Below are positions 17,313-25,973 of a stretch of 53,989 nt of DNA, in pieces. Source of the DNA: Nitrospira sp. GTDB lineage: Bacteria > Nitrospirota > Nitrospiria > Nitrospirales > Nitrospiraceae. Each line of letters opens with the position of its first letter. The stretch's first letter is position 1. The notes below the pieces were generated by a model. That model ran no database searches. It was not told where the DNA came from and worked only from the letters and a program-made list of their open reading frames with translations. The position numbers and the translations under genes were made by a program. The stretch lies in assembly GCA_009594865.1 (NCBI GenBank), contig VOPT01000032.1:1-53989 (forward strand), read 5' to 3'.

Positions 17313-20086
17313 ACCACCAACTCCTCATTCATCTCCTTCATCAGCGTATCCAGCTCGTTGCCGAACAGGCCCCACACCTTCTGCAGGCCGCCTTTGTCGG
17401 CCAGCTCGGCGTAATCAAAATCCTCTCGGCTGATGCTGCAACTGCTGGCAATGTGGTCTTTCATCAGGCGGAGCCATTCGGTCTGCTCGGGGCTGAACGC
17501 CGTGCCGCGTTGGGCGTTGTGGCGAAAGATCCATTCCTGAAAGCGTTTATCCACCTGCTCGCTGAAGGGTTTGAGTTCACTGTCCATGCCCAGCGCAAAA
17601 CGCACCAGCGACACCAGGTCGGTGAGCTGGCGGCGGCTCGTCGCGCCCTTCACCTGACTGGCCTGCACGCGGGCATAGGCGTTCCACAGCCGTTCGGTGG
17701 TGAGCATCAGCGGTGGCTTACCTAACTGCTCGTGCAGGTCTTCGATCATCTGGAACGTGAGCGGACGGCGCTGGTAAGGTTGTTGGTAGAAAAAGCTCAG
17801 TGCAACAATGTCGTCTTTGTGCCGGGCAATGTAGTCGGCAAAGGTCTGGATCACGGCCTTGGCCTGGCTGTCGGCCTGTTCGCTGAACCCGGAGAACGTC
17901 ACCTGATCCGGATTGAGGTGGTCGATAATCTGCTCGCGTTCGCGCCGCGCGGCTTCAATTTCGTTGCGCAGGTCCGGCATATCGAACGGAGCGCAGGCAA
18001 CGGCTACCCGTTCGGCCCGAGCGGCTGCGAGTTCTTCCGGCAAGAGCGTGTCTTCGGTGCGACTGATACCTTTGGCTTTGGCCTTGGCCAATGCCGTTGC
18101 CACGATGGCATCGGGATTGAGCGCATCGATCAGGGCTTTACCCAGGCCCCCAACAGATAGGCCGCCGGAGACCTGCTTGATACGCGCCGGTGCCTTCTCG
18201 TCCAGTTGTTTGGCCAGGCGCACCAGGCGGTTGGCGAGTGAGAGCACGGTGTCTTCGTCACGGTGGCCCAGGGCCACGCCCTGCAAAAGATCCTTGAGCG
18301 CCACACCGGGCTTCTTCTCCAGCGGACGGCTTTCGGTCTTGAGCGACTTCTCCACGCCCACGGCATCGATCAGGATAAAGCGGGTCTTGGCGCCGTCGGC
18401 GCTGTTGCTGACGCGCTTGAGACTGTCGCCATCGAGCGCGCGCACGCCGCGCCCTTTCATCTGCTCGTAGTAGCCCTTGCTGCGCACATCGCGCATGAAC
18501 AGCAAAACTTCCAGCGGTTTCACATCGGTACCGGTGGCGATCATGTCCACGGTGACGGCGATACGCGGATTGTAGTCGTTGCGAAAACCGGCCAGTACGC
18601 CGTCGGCATCCTTTTCACTATAGGTCACCTTGCGGCAGAAGGCGTTCCCTTGCCCGTAGATCTCACGCACGATGTTGATGATGTCGTCGGCGTGGCTGTC
18701 GGTCTTGGCGAAGATCAGGGTCTTGGGCGTTTCCTTGCGAGTCGGGAAGATGTGCGTTTCAACGGCGGTTTTCATGGCTTGAACGACATGGCGAATCTGG
18801 CTGGGGTTGACCACGGAACGGTCCAGCTCCTTGCCGCTGTACACGGTCTCCTCCTCGGTTTCCGCCCAACGCTTCTTGCGAGTTTGCCGGTCGCGGTGGT
18901 CGACCCATTCCTTGGCCTTGACCTTAGCGCCCTTCTGCGTGACCTCGGTTTCGATCTCGTACACGTCGTAGCCCACGTTGACGCCGTCGGCCACCGACTG
19001 CTCATAAGTGTATTCGGCCACGATGTTCTCGTTGAAGAAGCCGAACGTGCGTTGGTCGGGCGTGGCGGTAAGGCCGATCAGGTAGGCATCGAAATAGTCG
19101 AGCACCTGCTTCCATAGGTTATAGATGCTGCGGTGGCATTCGTCGATGATGATGAAATCGAAGGTCTCGACCGGCACCGCCGGATTGTAGCGCACGAGCT
19201 TTTCCTGTTTGGCGGTCTGCTGCACTTCGTTGAGCGACAGATCTTCCGCCGACTCATCAATTGGCTCGCCGGATAAAATCGAATACATGCGCTGGATCGT
19301 ACTGATACACACCTGCGCATGCGGATCGATGGTGGAGGAGGCCAGGCGCTGGACGTTGTACAGTTCGGTGAACTTACGGGCGTCATCGGGCGGCTGGTAG
19401 GCCATGAATTCCTGGTGCGCCTGCCTGCCGAGGTTGCGGGTATCGACCAGAAATAAGATGCGTGTGGCCCCACCGAATTTGAGCAACCGATACACCGAGG
19501 TGATCGCGGTGAAGGTTTTACCCGCGCCGGTGGCCATGTGAATGAGGGCACGCGGCTTGTTCAGCCTCAAGGATTCTTCCAGCCCTTTGACGGCGCTGAT
19601 CTGGCATTCACGCAAATTGTGCTCGGGAAGCCCCGGCATCTGCTCCGCCAACCGCCGACGCAGACTGTGCGGTTGAGCCCGATGAGCGCCCAAGGTTTCA
19701 GGTTCGAAGAAGTGGAAGATTTCCCGCGAACGAGGGTTGGGGTCGGCACCGTCCGTAAAGCGGATGATCTGCCCGGTGGCTTCGAACAGGAAGCGTAGCG
19801 GGCTGTTGTCTTTGCGCCATTTCAGGTCGGCGTTCGCGTACCGCTCGGTTTGGCGTTCAGTGACGGTGATGTTTTCGCCCGCACTGTCCTTCTTGGCTTC
19901 GATGACTCCGACGGCCTGGCGATTCACAAACAACACGTAATCGGCCGGGCCTGTATCGGTGGGATACTCGCGCACGGCCACCCCCGGGCCTGCCGATAGA
20001 TTGAGCTGGTTCATATCCTGTACGACCCAGCCGGCCTGTTCGAGCTTATGATCGATGTGCTGGCGCGCCTTGGTTTCCGGAGTCAC
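17309..20086 (-). CDS. hsdR: Type I restriction enzyme motor/nuclease subunit
   Basis: The 925-residue subunit is of the shorter EcoEI-like class. The N-terminal nuclease carries GPADYVLFVNRQAVGVIEAKK with the PD-(D/E)xK residues Asp49, Glu63 and Lys65. The SF2 helicase motor has Walker A ATGAGKT (185-191) and DECH (315-318). The C-terminal region (VTFSGFSEQADSQAKAVIQ onward) is the HsdM/HsdS-binding helical domain. It translocates and cuts unmethylated DNA. It is first in the hsdR-hsdS-hsdM order. The 288 bp upstream to the toxin gene hold no clear gene. Confidence 0.95.
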   Translation of the reverse strand: MTPETKARQHIDHKLEQAGWVVQDMNQLNLSAGPGVAVREYPTDTGPADYVLFVNRQAVGVIEAKKDSAGENITVTERQTERYANADLKWRKDNSPLRFLFEATGQIIRFTDGADPNPRSREIFHFFEPETLGAHRAQPHSLRRRLAEQMPGLPEHNLRECQISAVKGLEESLRLNKPRALIHMATGAGKTFTAITSVYRLLKFGGATRILFLVDTRNLGRQAHQEFMAYQPPDDARKFTELYNVQRLASSTIDPHAQVCISTIQRMYSILSGEPIDESAEDLSLNEVQQTAKQEKLVRYNPAVPVETFDFIIIDECHRSIYNLWKQVLDYFDAYLIGLTATPDQRTFGFFNENIVAEYTYEQSVADGVNVGYDVYEIETEVTQKGAKVKAKEWVDHRDRQTRKKRWAETEEETVYSGKELDRSVVNPSQIRHVVQAMKTAVETHIFPTRKETPKTLIFAKTDSHADDIINIVREIYGQGNAFCRKVTYSEKDADGVLAGFRNDYNPRIAVTVDMIATGTDVKPLEVLLFMRDVRSKGYYEQMKGRGVRALDGDSLKRVSNSADGAKTRFILIDAVGVEKSLKTESRPLEKKPGVALKDLLQGVALGHRDEDTVLSLANRLVRLAKQLDEKAPARIKQVSGGLSVGGLGKALIDALNPDAIVATALAKAKAKGISRTEDTLLPEELAAARAERVAVACAPFDMPDLRNEIEAARREREQIIDHLNPDQVTFSGFSEQADSQAKAVIQTFADYIARHKDDIVALSFFYQQPYQRRPLTFQMIEDLHEQLGKPPLMLTTERLWNAYARVQASQVKGATSRRQLTDLVSLVRFALGMDSELKPFSEQVDKRFQEWIFRHNAQRGTAFSPEQTEWLRLMKDHIASSCSISREDFDYAELADKGGLQKVWGLFGNELDTLMKEMNEELVV

Positions 20087-20374
20087 AGGACGTCTTCCTC
20101 ATTGAACGGCACTCACCAGTACCGTTGTCACGTCACCTCAAACCGGCGCCAGTCTATCAGAGCGACAGCCCCGCAACTAGGGTCAGAAGATTCGACGTTC
20201 GGGAGGCGGCAGACAGTAGGAGAATGGGCGGCTGTACCTGGACTCTGGCGGGGGAGTGCCTGATAAGAAAAGCGGCCTGGAGCACGCCAGGGCCCGGGAG
20301 GTTTGGGGGAGAGTGGTTGACCGTGAGACCACTGCCCGCAAAAGTTATGCGCATCTTGGGCAGGTCGGTGCTTT

Positions 20375-20716
20375 TCAAGCGCCGAGCAGACGGTTTGCCA
20401 GCAAGGACTGCATATCCCGCCGGCCATCGACGATGAGGTAGATCACCACTTGCCTGGCCATAACTCGGTAGATCAACCGGTAGGGCTTGAATTGCGTCTG
20501 GCGGTATTCCTTGATACCCAGTGCCACAAGTTCTTTCGGGTCGCTGCCACGCTCTGGAAACCGAGCCAGCCCCTCGACAGCCTCCATCAGCCGGTCTAGC
20601 ATGTCGTTGGCATTGGCCTTACCATCGACTTCAGCAATGTAGTCGTAGATGGACTCCAGGTCCCGCTCAGCACCCTGGGTGAGCAGCACCTCATAGCGTT
20701 TCTGCCTGCCGACCAT
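20375..20716 (-). CDS. RelE/ParE-family toxin
   Basis: The 113-residue protein has the RelE/ParE fold pattern: YEVLLTQGAERDLESIYDYIAE (first strand and helices), EGLARFPERGSD, and YRQTQFKPYRLIYRVMARQVVIYLIVDGRRDMQSLLANRLL with the C-terminal active-region strands. Its ATG shares one base with the antitoxin stop (TGATG), typical of coupled pairs. ParE members poison gyrase and RelE members cut mRNA on the ribosome. The R..QSLLANRLL tail looks more like the ParE branch; activity cannot be settled from sequence. Confidence 0.88.
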   Translation of the reverse strand: MVGRQKRYEVLLTQGAERDLESIYDYIAEVDGKANANDMLDRLMEAVEGLARFPERGSDPKELVALGIKEYRQTQFKPYRLIYRVMARQVVIYLIVDGRRDMQSLLANRLLGA

Positions 20717-20991
20717 CAGGCCGTGGTCCGCTTGGCGCGCAGACGCGCCGCCACGCCGGTCACAGGCTTAACCCGCCCTGCCGCCAAGTCCTGGTTACCA
20801 AGGGCCAGGATCTTGAGCAAGGCCAGGGTCTCCTGGGTTTCTTCGAACGACACCACATCCTGCAGCACGGCCTTGGCTTCCCCGTTTTGTGTAATGATCA
20901 ACGGCTCTCGCTGCTCGGCAATGTGCGTCAACACTTCTGCAGCATTGGCCTTCAGGTAGCTGATGGGTTTGACGTGGGAAGAATAGCGCAT
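20716..20991 (-). CDS. Phd/YefM-family antitoxin
   Basis: The 91-residue antitoxin begins PISYLKANAAEVLTHIAEQREPLIITQNGEAKAVLQDVVSFEE, the Phd/YefM DNA-binding fold. The C-terminal tail (LAAGRVKPVTGVAARLRAKR) wraps the toxin. It represses its own promoter; the operator repeats lie 28-54 bp upstream of its start. It is paired with the toxin at 20375-20716. It lies only 45 bp from the end of the MFS gene, so the promoter overlaps the 3' end of that gene. Confidence 0.9.
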   Translation of the reverse strand: MRYSSHVKPISYLKANAAEVLTHIAEQREPLIITQNGEAKAVLQDVVSFEETQETLALLKILALGNQDLAAGRVKPVTGVAARLRAKRTTA

Positions 20992-21018
20992 CGCGTAGCT
21001 CCTCGTGATTCAATGTAG

Positions 21019-21045
21019 ACTGAATATAGTCTTAATTTAGTCTGA
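21019..21045 (-). promoter_or_regulatory. Toxin-antitoxin operator
   Basis: AGACT (21019-21023) is inverted against AGTCT (21030-21034), and a second AGTCT lies 11 bp on (21041-21045). The 11-bp period places the sites on one face of the helix, as for cooperative Phd-type repressors. Confidence 0.55.
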
Positions 21046-22479
21046 GCACAACCGCCGCTTGATTCCCGGTTCCTCTGCCAGCACCGGCCGCACATCGGCA
21101 ACCAGACTCACTGCAGCCATGACGAGGGCAAGCAGGATGAGCGCCCCCGCGACGGCGAACGTGATCTGCATTCCGGTGGCGACGGCCTCCGGAGGAGCCG
21201 TGGTGATGTCACTCGTGGCCGATGCAAAGGTGAACAGGGCGCCCATGACGGAGGCCCCGGTGATCAGCCCCAGATTGCGCGACAGGTTGAGCAAGCCGGA
21301 AATCACGCCCCGCTGGTCGGGATGAACATCCATCATGACCACCGTATTGTTGGCCGTCTGGAAGAACGCATACCCGACGGTGAGAACAACGAGGGGGAGG
21401 ATATAGCCAAGCGTCCCCAGTGATGCCGGGAGTGCCGACAGCAACACACACCCGACCGCGATCCCGATGAGTCCCAAGCGGGTCATACGGTGGGCGCCCA
21501 CGTCGTCCACCACACGACCGGCGGGAATCCCGGCCAAGGCAGCACAGAGAGGACCGATCGACAAGGCGAGCCCCAACCAGCCCGCACTGAGCCCCAATGT
21601 TCGGGAGAGATAAAACGGCCCCACCACGAGTGTCGCCATCATCACGGTCGAGACGAGCAGGCTCATGAAGAGGCTTGTACTCAACAAGGGATGGCGGAAC
21701 AGCGCCAACCGGATCAACGGTGACCCAGCCCGTCTCTCGGCGACGATGAAGAGACCGAGGCCGAGCAGAGCCGCAACCAGCAGACCGATGTTGTGTGCGC
21801 CGAACTGACCTCGTCCAATCGTCATCGCTAATGCATAGACCGCGATCGTCGCGGCCAGCAGCATGGTACCCATCACGTCGAAGCCGGGTTGAATGACCGG
21901 CCGCCTCTTCGCATCGACAGGGAGATACCGATGGATGAGCGACAGAATGGTCAGGCCCAACGGCACATTGATGAGAAAGATCGCTTGCCAGCCGAACGCT
22001 GAGATCAACAGGCCTCCAACGGAAGGGCCCAGCGCGGTGCCGGCCGCCGACATCGTGCCGAGCAGCCCCATCGCACGGCCGACCCTGGCTTGGGGAACCG
22101 TTTCGCCGACAAACGCCATGGTGAGGGCCATCATGATGGCGGCTCCAAGCCCCTGCACAGCCCGGGCGGCGATGAGAAACCACAGCGTCGGTGCGATTCC
22201 GCAAAGAGCCGATGCGGTCGTGAACAACAGCACTCCGATCATCAACAGCCGTCGACGCCCCACGATGTCACCGAGCCGTCCCGCGCTGACCACCATCGTC
22301 GTCACCGCCAGGAGATAGGCCAGCACCACCCACTGCACTTGCTGGAACGAGGCGCCAAAGACCTGCGCCAACGTCGGCAGACTCACATTGGCAATACTCG
22401 TCCCAATCGAGGACAACAGCACGGACAACGAGAGGGCGGCGAGGATCCAACGGACTGACACGATCCGCTGCTTCTCCAC
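21037..22479 (-). CDS. MFS drug-efflux transporter, DHA2 (14-helix) type
   Basis: The 480-residue protein has about 14 hydrophobic helices. Signature motifs are SIANVSLPTLAQVFGAS near helix 1, the motif-A loop GRLGDIVGRRRLLMIGVLLF, and the motif-C stretch GTALGPSVGGLL in helix 5. It resembles EmrB/QacA exporters that expel hydrophobic drugs using proton motive force. The start is a GTG at 22479, two bases after the tpm stop, so it is the second gene of a tpm-mfs operon. The divergent LysR gene at 23268 is the likely regulator. The substrate is unknown. Confidence 0.9.
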   Translation of the reverse strand: MEKQRIVSVRWILAALSLSVLLSSIGTSIANVSLPTLAQVFGASFQQVQWVVLAYLLAVTTMVVSAGRLGDIVGRRRLLMIGVLLFTTASALCGIAPTLWFLIAARAVQGLGAAIMMALTMAFVGETVPQARVGRAMGLLGTMSAAGTALGPSVGGLLISAFGWQAIFLINVPLGLTILSLIHRYLPVDAKRRPVIQPGFDVMGTMLLAATIAVYALAMTIGRGQFGAHNIGLLVAALLGLGLFIVAERRAGSPLIRLALFRHPLLSTSLFMSLLVSTVMMATLVVGPFYLSRTLGLSAGWLGLALSIGPLCAALAGIPAGRVVDDVGAHRMTRLGLIGIAVGCVLLSALPASLGTLGYILPLVVLTVGYAFFQTANNTVVMMDVHPDQRGVISGLLNLSRNLGLITGASVMGALFTFASATSDITTAPPEAVATGMQITFAVAGALILLALVMAAVSLVADVRPVLAEEPGIKRRLCSD

Positions 22480-22481
22480 AG

Positions 22482-23126
22482 CTACCGCCTTCCTTTTGTC
22501 AGCAGATACACCCGTTCCGTCGCCGGGCAGCGTCCTTTGAGGCCGCCGGGGACATCGAGGCTGGCCAGGACAGTGATGTCATACCGGTGACCGTAATGCT
22601 GGTGGATCTCTGCGGTCGTGACGGAGAACGGGGGGCCTTCCATCGCGTGCTGGTCATACTCAAAAGAAATAAGCAGTTGCGGCGACTGCGCCGTAAGGCT
22701 CGCGAGGTGAGTCGTGTACTGAGCACGCATGTCCTTCGGCAGAGCTACCAAGGCCGCCCGGTCATAGATCGCATCGACCACACCGAGCAGCTCTGGCGTC
22801 ACGCTGAAGATGTCGCCCACGAAGATGTCGAGCTGCGGGGCATGGTAGTGATCAAGCGCGCCGACTTTGGTGATGGTCGGTGTCACGCCCAGTTCCGTGA
22901 ACAATTGATCGATCGCCACGGCGCTCAATTCGGCTCCGGCCACGTGGTAGCCGCGCGACAACAACCACCCGATATCGAGTGTCTTGCCGCAGAGCGGCAG
23001 AAAGATGCGGCTGCCTGTCGCGAGGGGCAACTCGCCGAGATACTTCACCAGCAACGGGTTCGCTTCACTCTTGTGAAAACCGATTTCATTGCTTGCCCAC
23101 CGATCGTGCCAGAACTGTGCGTCCAT
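22482..23126 (-). CDS. tpm: Thiopurine S-methyltransferase family protein
   Basis: The 214-residue protein begins MDAQFWHDRWASNEIGFHKSE and has LPLCGKTLDIGWLLSRGYHVAGAELS (SAM-binding loop) and DAIYDRAALVALP, the TPMT pattern. Bacterial Tpm enzymes methylate thiols and oxyanions of selenium or tellurium, giving volatile products. It is first in an operon with an exporter, which suggests a detoxification role: modify and expel. The physiological substrate is not inferable. Confidence 0.92.
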   Translation of the reverse strand: MDAQFWHDRWASNEIGFHKSEANPLLVKYLGELPLATGSRIFLPLCGKTLDIGWLLSRGYHVAGAELSAVAIDQLFTELGVTPTITKVGALDHYHAPQLDIFVGDIFSVTPELLGVVDAIYDRAALVALPKDMRAQYTTHLASLTAQSPQLLISFEYDQHAMEGPPFSVTTAEIHQHYGHRYDITVLASLDVPGGLKGRCPATERVYLLTKGRR

Positions 23127-23267
23127 CCTCTGTGCCCTCCCTAAAATGAACCGTCATGATGTGGCGTCATCTTACGCCGCGCTGAGACTTGCCGGAAGAC
23201 GCATGGGTTGCATGGTATTCGTGCACACGACGCCATCTCACGATTGAAGCGTGGTATCATCGCCCCC

Positions 23268-24218
23268 ATGGCGAGACCGGACTTCAATCTGTTGGTGACC
23301 CTCCATGTGTTGTTGGCGGAAGGCAGCGTGGCCCGCGCCGGACAGCGGTTGAGACTAAGCCCATCGGCGATGAGTCGGGCGCTCGCTCGATTGCGTGCGA
23401 CGACGGGCGACCCTCTGCTGGTCAGAGCTGATCGCGGTCTCGTTCCGACACCACGGGCGCTGGAGTTGCGTGAACGGGTCAGCCACCTCGTGCAGGACGT
23501 ACAAGCCGTATTACGCCCTGCGGAGCAGCTCAAGCTCGATCAGCTCATACAGACGTTTACCCTACGGACCAGCGAAGGGTTCGTGGAGAACTTCGGCGCG
23601 CCGCTGATAGCCCGAATCGCCTTGGAGACTCCCGGTGTTCGGCTGCGCTTCGTGCAGAAGCCCGATAAAGACAGTGCGCCCCTCCGCACCGGAACGGTCG
23701 ATCTCGAAACCGGCGTCGTTGAGACCACCACCGCTCAGGAGTTGCGAGTGCAGGCATTGTTCAATGACCGATTGATTGGCGTCGTGCGAGCCGGACACGC
23801 ACTCGCCAAGGGTAGGATCACGCCTCGCCGTTATGCGGCCGGTGGTCACATTTGCGTCTCTCGGCAGGGATTCGAGAAGGGGCCAGTCGATGATGCCCTC
23901 ACACCACTGGGGTTGGAGCGGGAGCTGGTCACGACGGTCGGGGGCTTCGCCATGGCTCTCGCGCTGGCTCGCGCCTCAGACCTGATCGCCACCGTTCCCG
24001 AACGACACACCGGCATCTTGCGGGCCGGCATGTATAGCTTCGACCTCCCGGTCTCGACACCGGAGTTCACCGTGTCGTTGCTGTGGCACCCACGACTGGA
24101 CGCCGATCTCGCACACCGCTGGTTACGCGCCTGCGTCCGGGAAGTCTGCGCGCAGCAGCTCGACGGGGCGAAACGTTCAGGCAAGAAAAAAGGGCCCGGA
24201 CAGTCTCCGGGCCCTTGA
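23268..24218 (+). CDS. LysR-type transcriptional regulator
   Basis: The 316-residue protein starts at 23268 (MARPDFNLLVTLHVLLAEGSVARAGQ). The winged-helix recognition region is LRLSPSAMSRALARLRATTGDPLLVR (~residues 28-55), and the periplasmic-binding-like effector domain follows from ~90 to 300. It is divergent from tpm-mfs with a 141-bp shared region and is the probable regulator of that pair. The last residues (KKKGPGQSPGP) are encoded by the tmRNA terminator hairpin read from the other strand, and its stop lies 4 bp from the tmRNA 3' end. Confidence 0.88.
   Translation: MARPDFNLLVTLHVLLAEGSVARAGQRLRLSPSAMSRALARLRATTGDPLLVRADRGLVPTPRALELRERVSHLVQDVQAVLRPAEQLKLDQLIQTFTLRTSEGFVENFGAPLIARIALETPGVRLRFVQKPDKDSAPLRTGTVDLETGVVETTTAQELRVQALFNDRLIGVVRAGHALAKGRITPRRYAAGGHICVSRQGFEKGPVDDALTPLGLERELVTTVGGFAMALALARASDLIATVPERHTGILRAGMYSFDLPVSTPEFTVSLLWHPRLDADLAHRWLRACVREVCAQQLDGAKRSGKKKGPGQSPGP
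24186..24216 (-). terminator. Intrinsic terminator of ssrA, inside the lysR 3' end
   Basis: On the minus strand an 11-bp perfect stem (24190-24200 with 24206-24216, core AAGGGCCCGGA, 5-nt loop) is followed by a T-run, a standard Rho-independent terminator 5 nt after the tmRNA CCA end. It lies wholly within the last codons of the convergent lysR gene. Confidence 0.9.
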
Positions 24219-24221
24219 GTT

Positions 24222-24572
24222 TGGTGGAGGCGAGGGGAGTTGAACCCCTGTCCGAAGATCGTCGGCACATCGCATCTACATGTGTAGCCGATTCTTTACG
24301 CTTCGCAGCGACCCACGCCTATCGGCCGGCTTAGAATCACCGCTAGCCCAGTATTGTCTCGCCCCTCGCCGCTGAGCACCGGCGTGGGACCAGCCCGCTG
24401 CATCGCGCCATTCCACCCCCGCGGGCCTCAGATGGAACGACGTCTCAGCCTAAATTAGGCTGCGAGTGCCAGTTCTTGGTTGGCAGTTGCGTTTTTCCCG
24501 GAATTTTACGAGTTCCCGAGATCTCGACATGCAACGATGGCGTCAATATCCCCGTCGAAACCGGTCGCCCCC
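24222..24572 (-). ncRNA. ssrA: Transfer-messenger RNA (tmRNA)
   Basis: One-piece tmRNA of 351 nt. The 5' end GGGGGCGACCGG pairs with the 3' CGCCTCC-ACCA acceptor end in a 7-bp stem with one G-U pair. The T-arm GAGGGGAGTTGAACCCC is read in the complement near the 3' end, and the 5' GGTTTCGACGGGG motif follows the acceptor. The tag frame reads GCA ACT GCC AAC CAA GAA CTG GCA CTC GCA GCC TAA, giving peptide ATANQELALAA, whose ALAA end is the ClpXP degron. It rescues stalled ribosomes with SmpB. CCA is encoded. Confidence 0.96.
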
Positions 24573-24576
24573 TAAT

Positions 24577-24698
24577 CAGAATGTTGATAAAGGCCTCCAG
24601 CTTTGTTCTCGCATCGCTCAACACCTCGACCTACTGAAGAGTAGGCCTCGGTCTTTCGCTCGCTGCGGCCTCGCTGAGAGGCCTTTCTGAACATTCTG
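24577..24698. repeat. ~125-bp palindromic dispersed repeat, copy C (inverted)
   Basis: Arms CAGAATGTT (24577-24585) and AACATTCTG (24690-24698) pair perfectly. In the complement orientation, hairpin CCTACT-cttc-AGTAGG and stem GGCCTC..GAGGCC sit at the same places as in copies A and B, but with different, still paired bases. It lies 4 bp upstream of the tmRNA 5' end. Confidence 0.85.
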
Positions 24699-24718
24699 GA
24701 AGACACCAACTGTGTTCT

Positions 24719-24746
24719 TAGATACTCATCTTATCGCATGGATCAA
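24719..24746 (-). promoter_or_regulatory. Candidate ssrA promoter beyond the repeat
   Basis: On the minus strand TTGATC (24741-24746) and TATCTA (24719-24724), with a 16-bp spacer, are the best boxes upstream of the repeat. Use of this promoter would place the whole repeat in a ~140-nt 5' leader of pre-tmRNA. Confidence 0.3.
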
Positions 24747-24814
24747 GGGGAAGCCAGCCCCGGAGTTCTTCCACAACTCCGAACTCTTCTTATCCAACAT
24801 CATTCTGGGCATAG

Positions 24815-24857
24815 ATTGACAATTGCAATGTCTACATATTGACAATAGATTGACAAT
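24815..24857. promoter_or_regulatory. Three ATTGACAAT direct repeats
   Basis: Identical 9-mers lie at 24815-24823, 24838-24846 and 24849-24857, spaced 23 and 11 bp. They end 17 bp before the GTG of the next gene. The spacing of about two and one helical turns suggests a protein-binding array, perhaps for the HTH protein itself. TTGACA within each can also serve as a -35 box. Confidence 0.6.
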
Positions 24858-24873
24858 CTGACAGGGTCTCCTC

Positions 24874-25908
24874 GTGGACACCAAGCAAAAGATTCTAGCG
24901 TTTCTCTCAAGAAGACCGTCGGCCACGGGGGGAGAACTCCGTGAACACCTCGCTCTCAGTCGGCAGGCCATGAGCCTCCATCTGCGCAGCCTGCTCGAAA
25001 CACACCAGATCGTCCGATCGGGAACAACCCGAGGCGCTCGCTATAGCCTGGAGGGAGCGGCCGAGAAACCGGCTACGATCGCCAGGCTTCTTGCGACCCG
25101 CGGCTGCGATGAGGATCGCGTGTGGACCCAGCTGGCCATGCAACTCAACCTTGAGCGAGTGTTGAGGCCTAATGTGCTGGCCATCGTTCGATATGCCTTC
25201 ACGGAAATGCTCAACAACGCGATCGATCATTCACAGGCGGAACGTTGTTCCATACGATTCACTGTGACGTCGGGTTTCGTCAGTTTCGACATCCGTGATG
25301 CCGGTATCGGCCTGTTCCATTCCATCGCGACCAAGCATAGCTTGCCTGACGAAGAGACAGCCTTGCTCGAACTGCTGAAAGGCAAAACCACCACGATGCC
25401 GGAAGCACATGCAGGGGAAGGGATCTTTTTTACCTCCCGCATCGGTGACGCCTTCACCGTGCGCTCTCATCGCATACAGATGGAATGGAAGCGCGCCAAG
25501 CACGACGTCTTCGTGTCTCAACAGCGGCACCTCGCCGGAACAGCCATCCACTTCACCGTTCACCGCAGTGCCCGTCATAAGCTGGAAGAGGTGTTCGGTG
25601 AGTTTGCCCCAGCGGAATATGACTTTCAGTTCCAGAAAACCAGAGTGTTCGTGAAACTCCTTCGGCACGATTACGTCTCTCGATCGGAGGCAAAACGTCT
25701 ACTGGCCAATCTGGAGAAGTTCAGAGAAATCAGCCTCGACTTTCGTGACGTACGCTCCGTGGGACAGGGATTTGCGGATGAAGTGTTTCGCGTGTTCGCC
25801 AGTCGCCACCCTGGCATCATGATCCACCCTGAGCACGCCAGTCCTCCCGTCCTCGCCATGATCAAACACGTCCGCCCCGTGACTCCTTCCACGACTCCCT
25901 CTCAGTAA
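24874..25908 (+). CDS. HTH - HATPase - DUF4325 (STAS-like) regulator
   Basis: The 344-residue protein starts at a GTG at 24874. Residues 1-65 form a winged helix (KQKILAFLSRRPSATGGELREHLALSRQAMSLHLRSLLE). Residues ~95-220 are a GHKL ATPase-like domain with N-box FTEMLNNAIDHSQAE and G1-like DIRDAGIGLF; GEGIFFTSRIGDAF follows. Residues ~265-335 fit DUF4325 (SRSEAKRLLANLEKFREISLDFRDVRSVGQGFADEVFRVFA), a STAS-like phospho-acceptor fold. No kinase histidine is seen, so it may act as an anti-sigma or switch module controlling its own STAS-like part. It is a single gene, possibly autoregulated through the upstream repeats. The role is unknown. Confidence 0.8.
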   Translation: MDTKQKILAFLSRRPSATGGELREHLALSRQAMSLHLRSLLETHQIVRSGTTRGARYSLEGAAEKPATIARLLATRGCDEDRVWTQLAMQLNLERVLRPNVLAIVRYAFTEMLNNAIDHSQAERCSIRFTVTSGFVSFDIRDAGIGLFHSIATKHSLPDEETALLELLKGKTTTMPEAHAGEGIFFTSRIGDAFTVRSHRIQMEWKRAKHDVFVSQQRHLAGTAIHFTVHRSARHKLEEVFGEFAPAEYDFQFQKTRVFVKLLRHDYVSRSEAKRLLANLEKFREISLDFRDVRSVGQGFADEVFRVFASRHPGIMIHPEHASPPVLAMIKHVRPVTPSTTPSQ

Positions 25909-25973
25909 CTATTCGAGCCCGCACAGGTCAAGGGGATGCCAGGCGGTTGTGTCCGACATCGTCCCGATCCAAT

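Noticed and set aside
24222..24572. ssrA as an island attachment site
   Set aside because: No integrase, no duplicate of the tmRNA 3' end, and ordinary genes on both sides.
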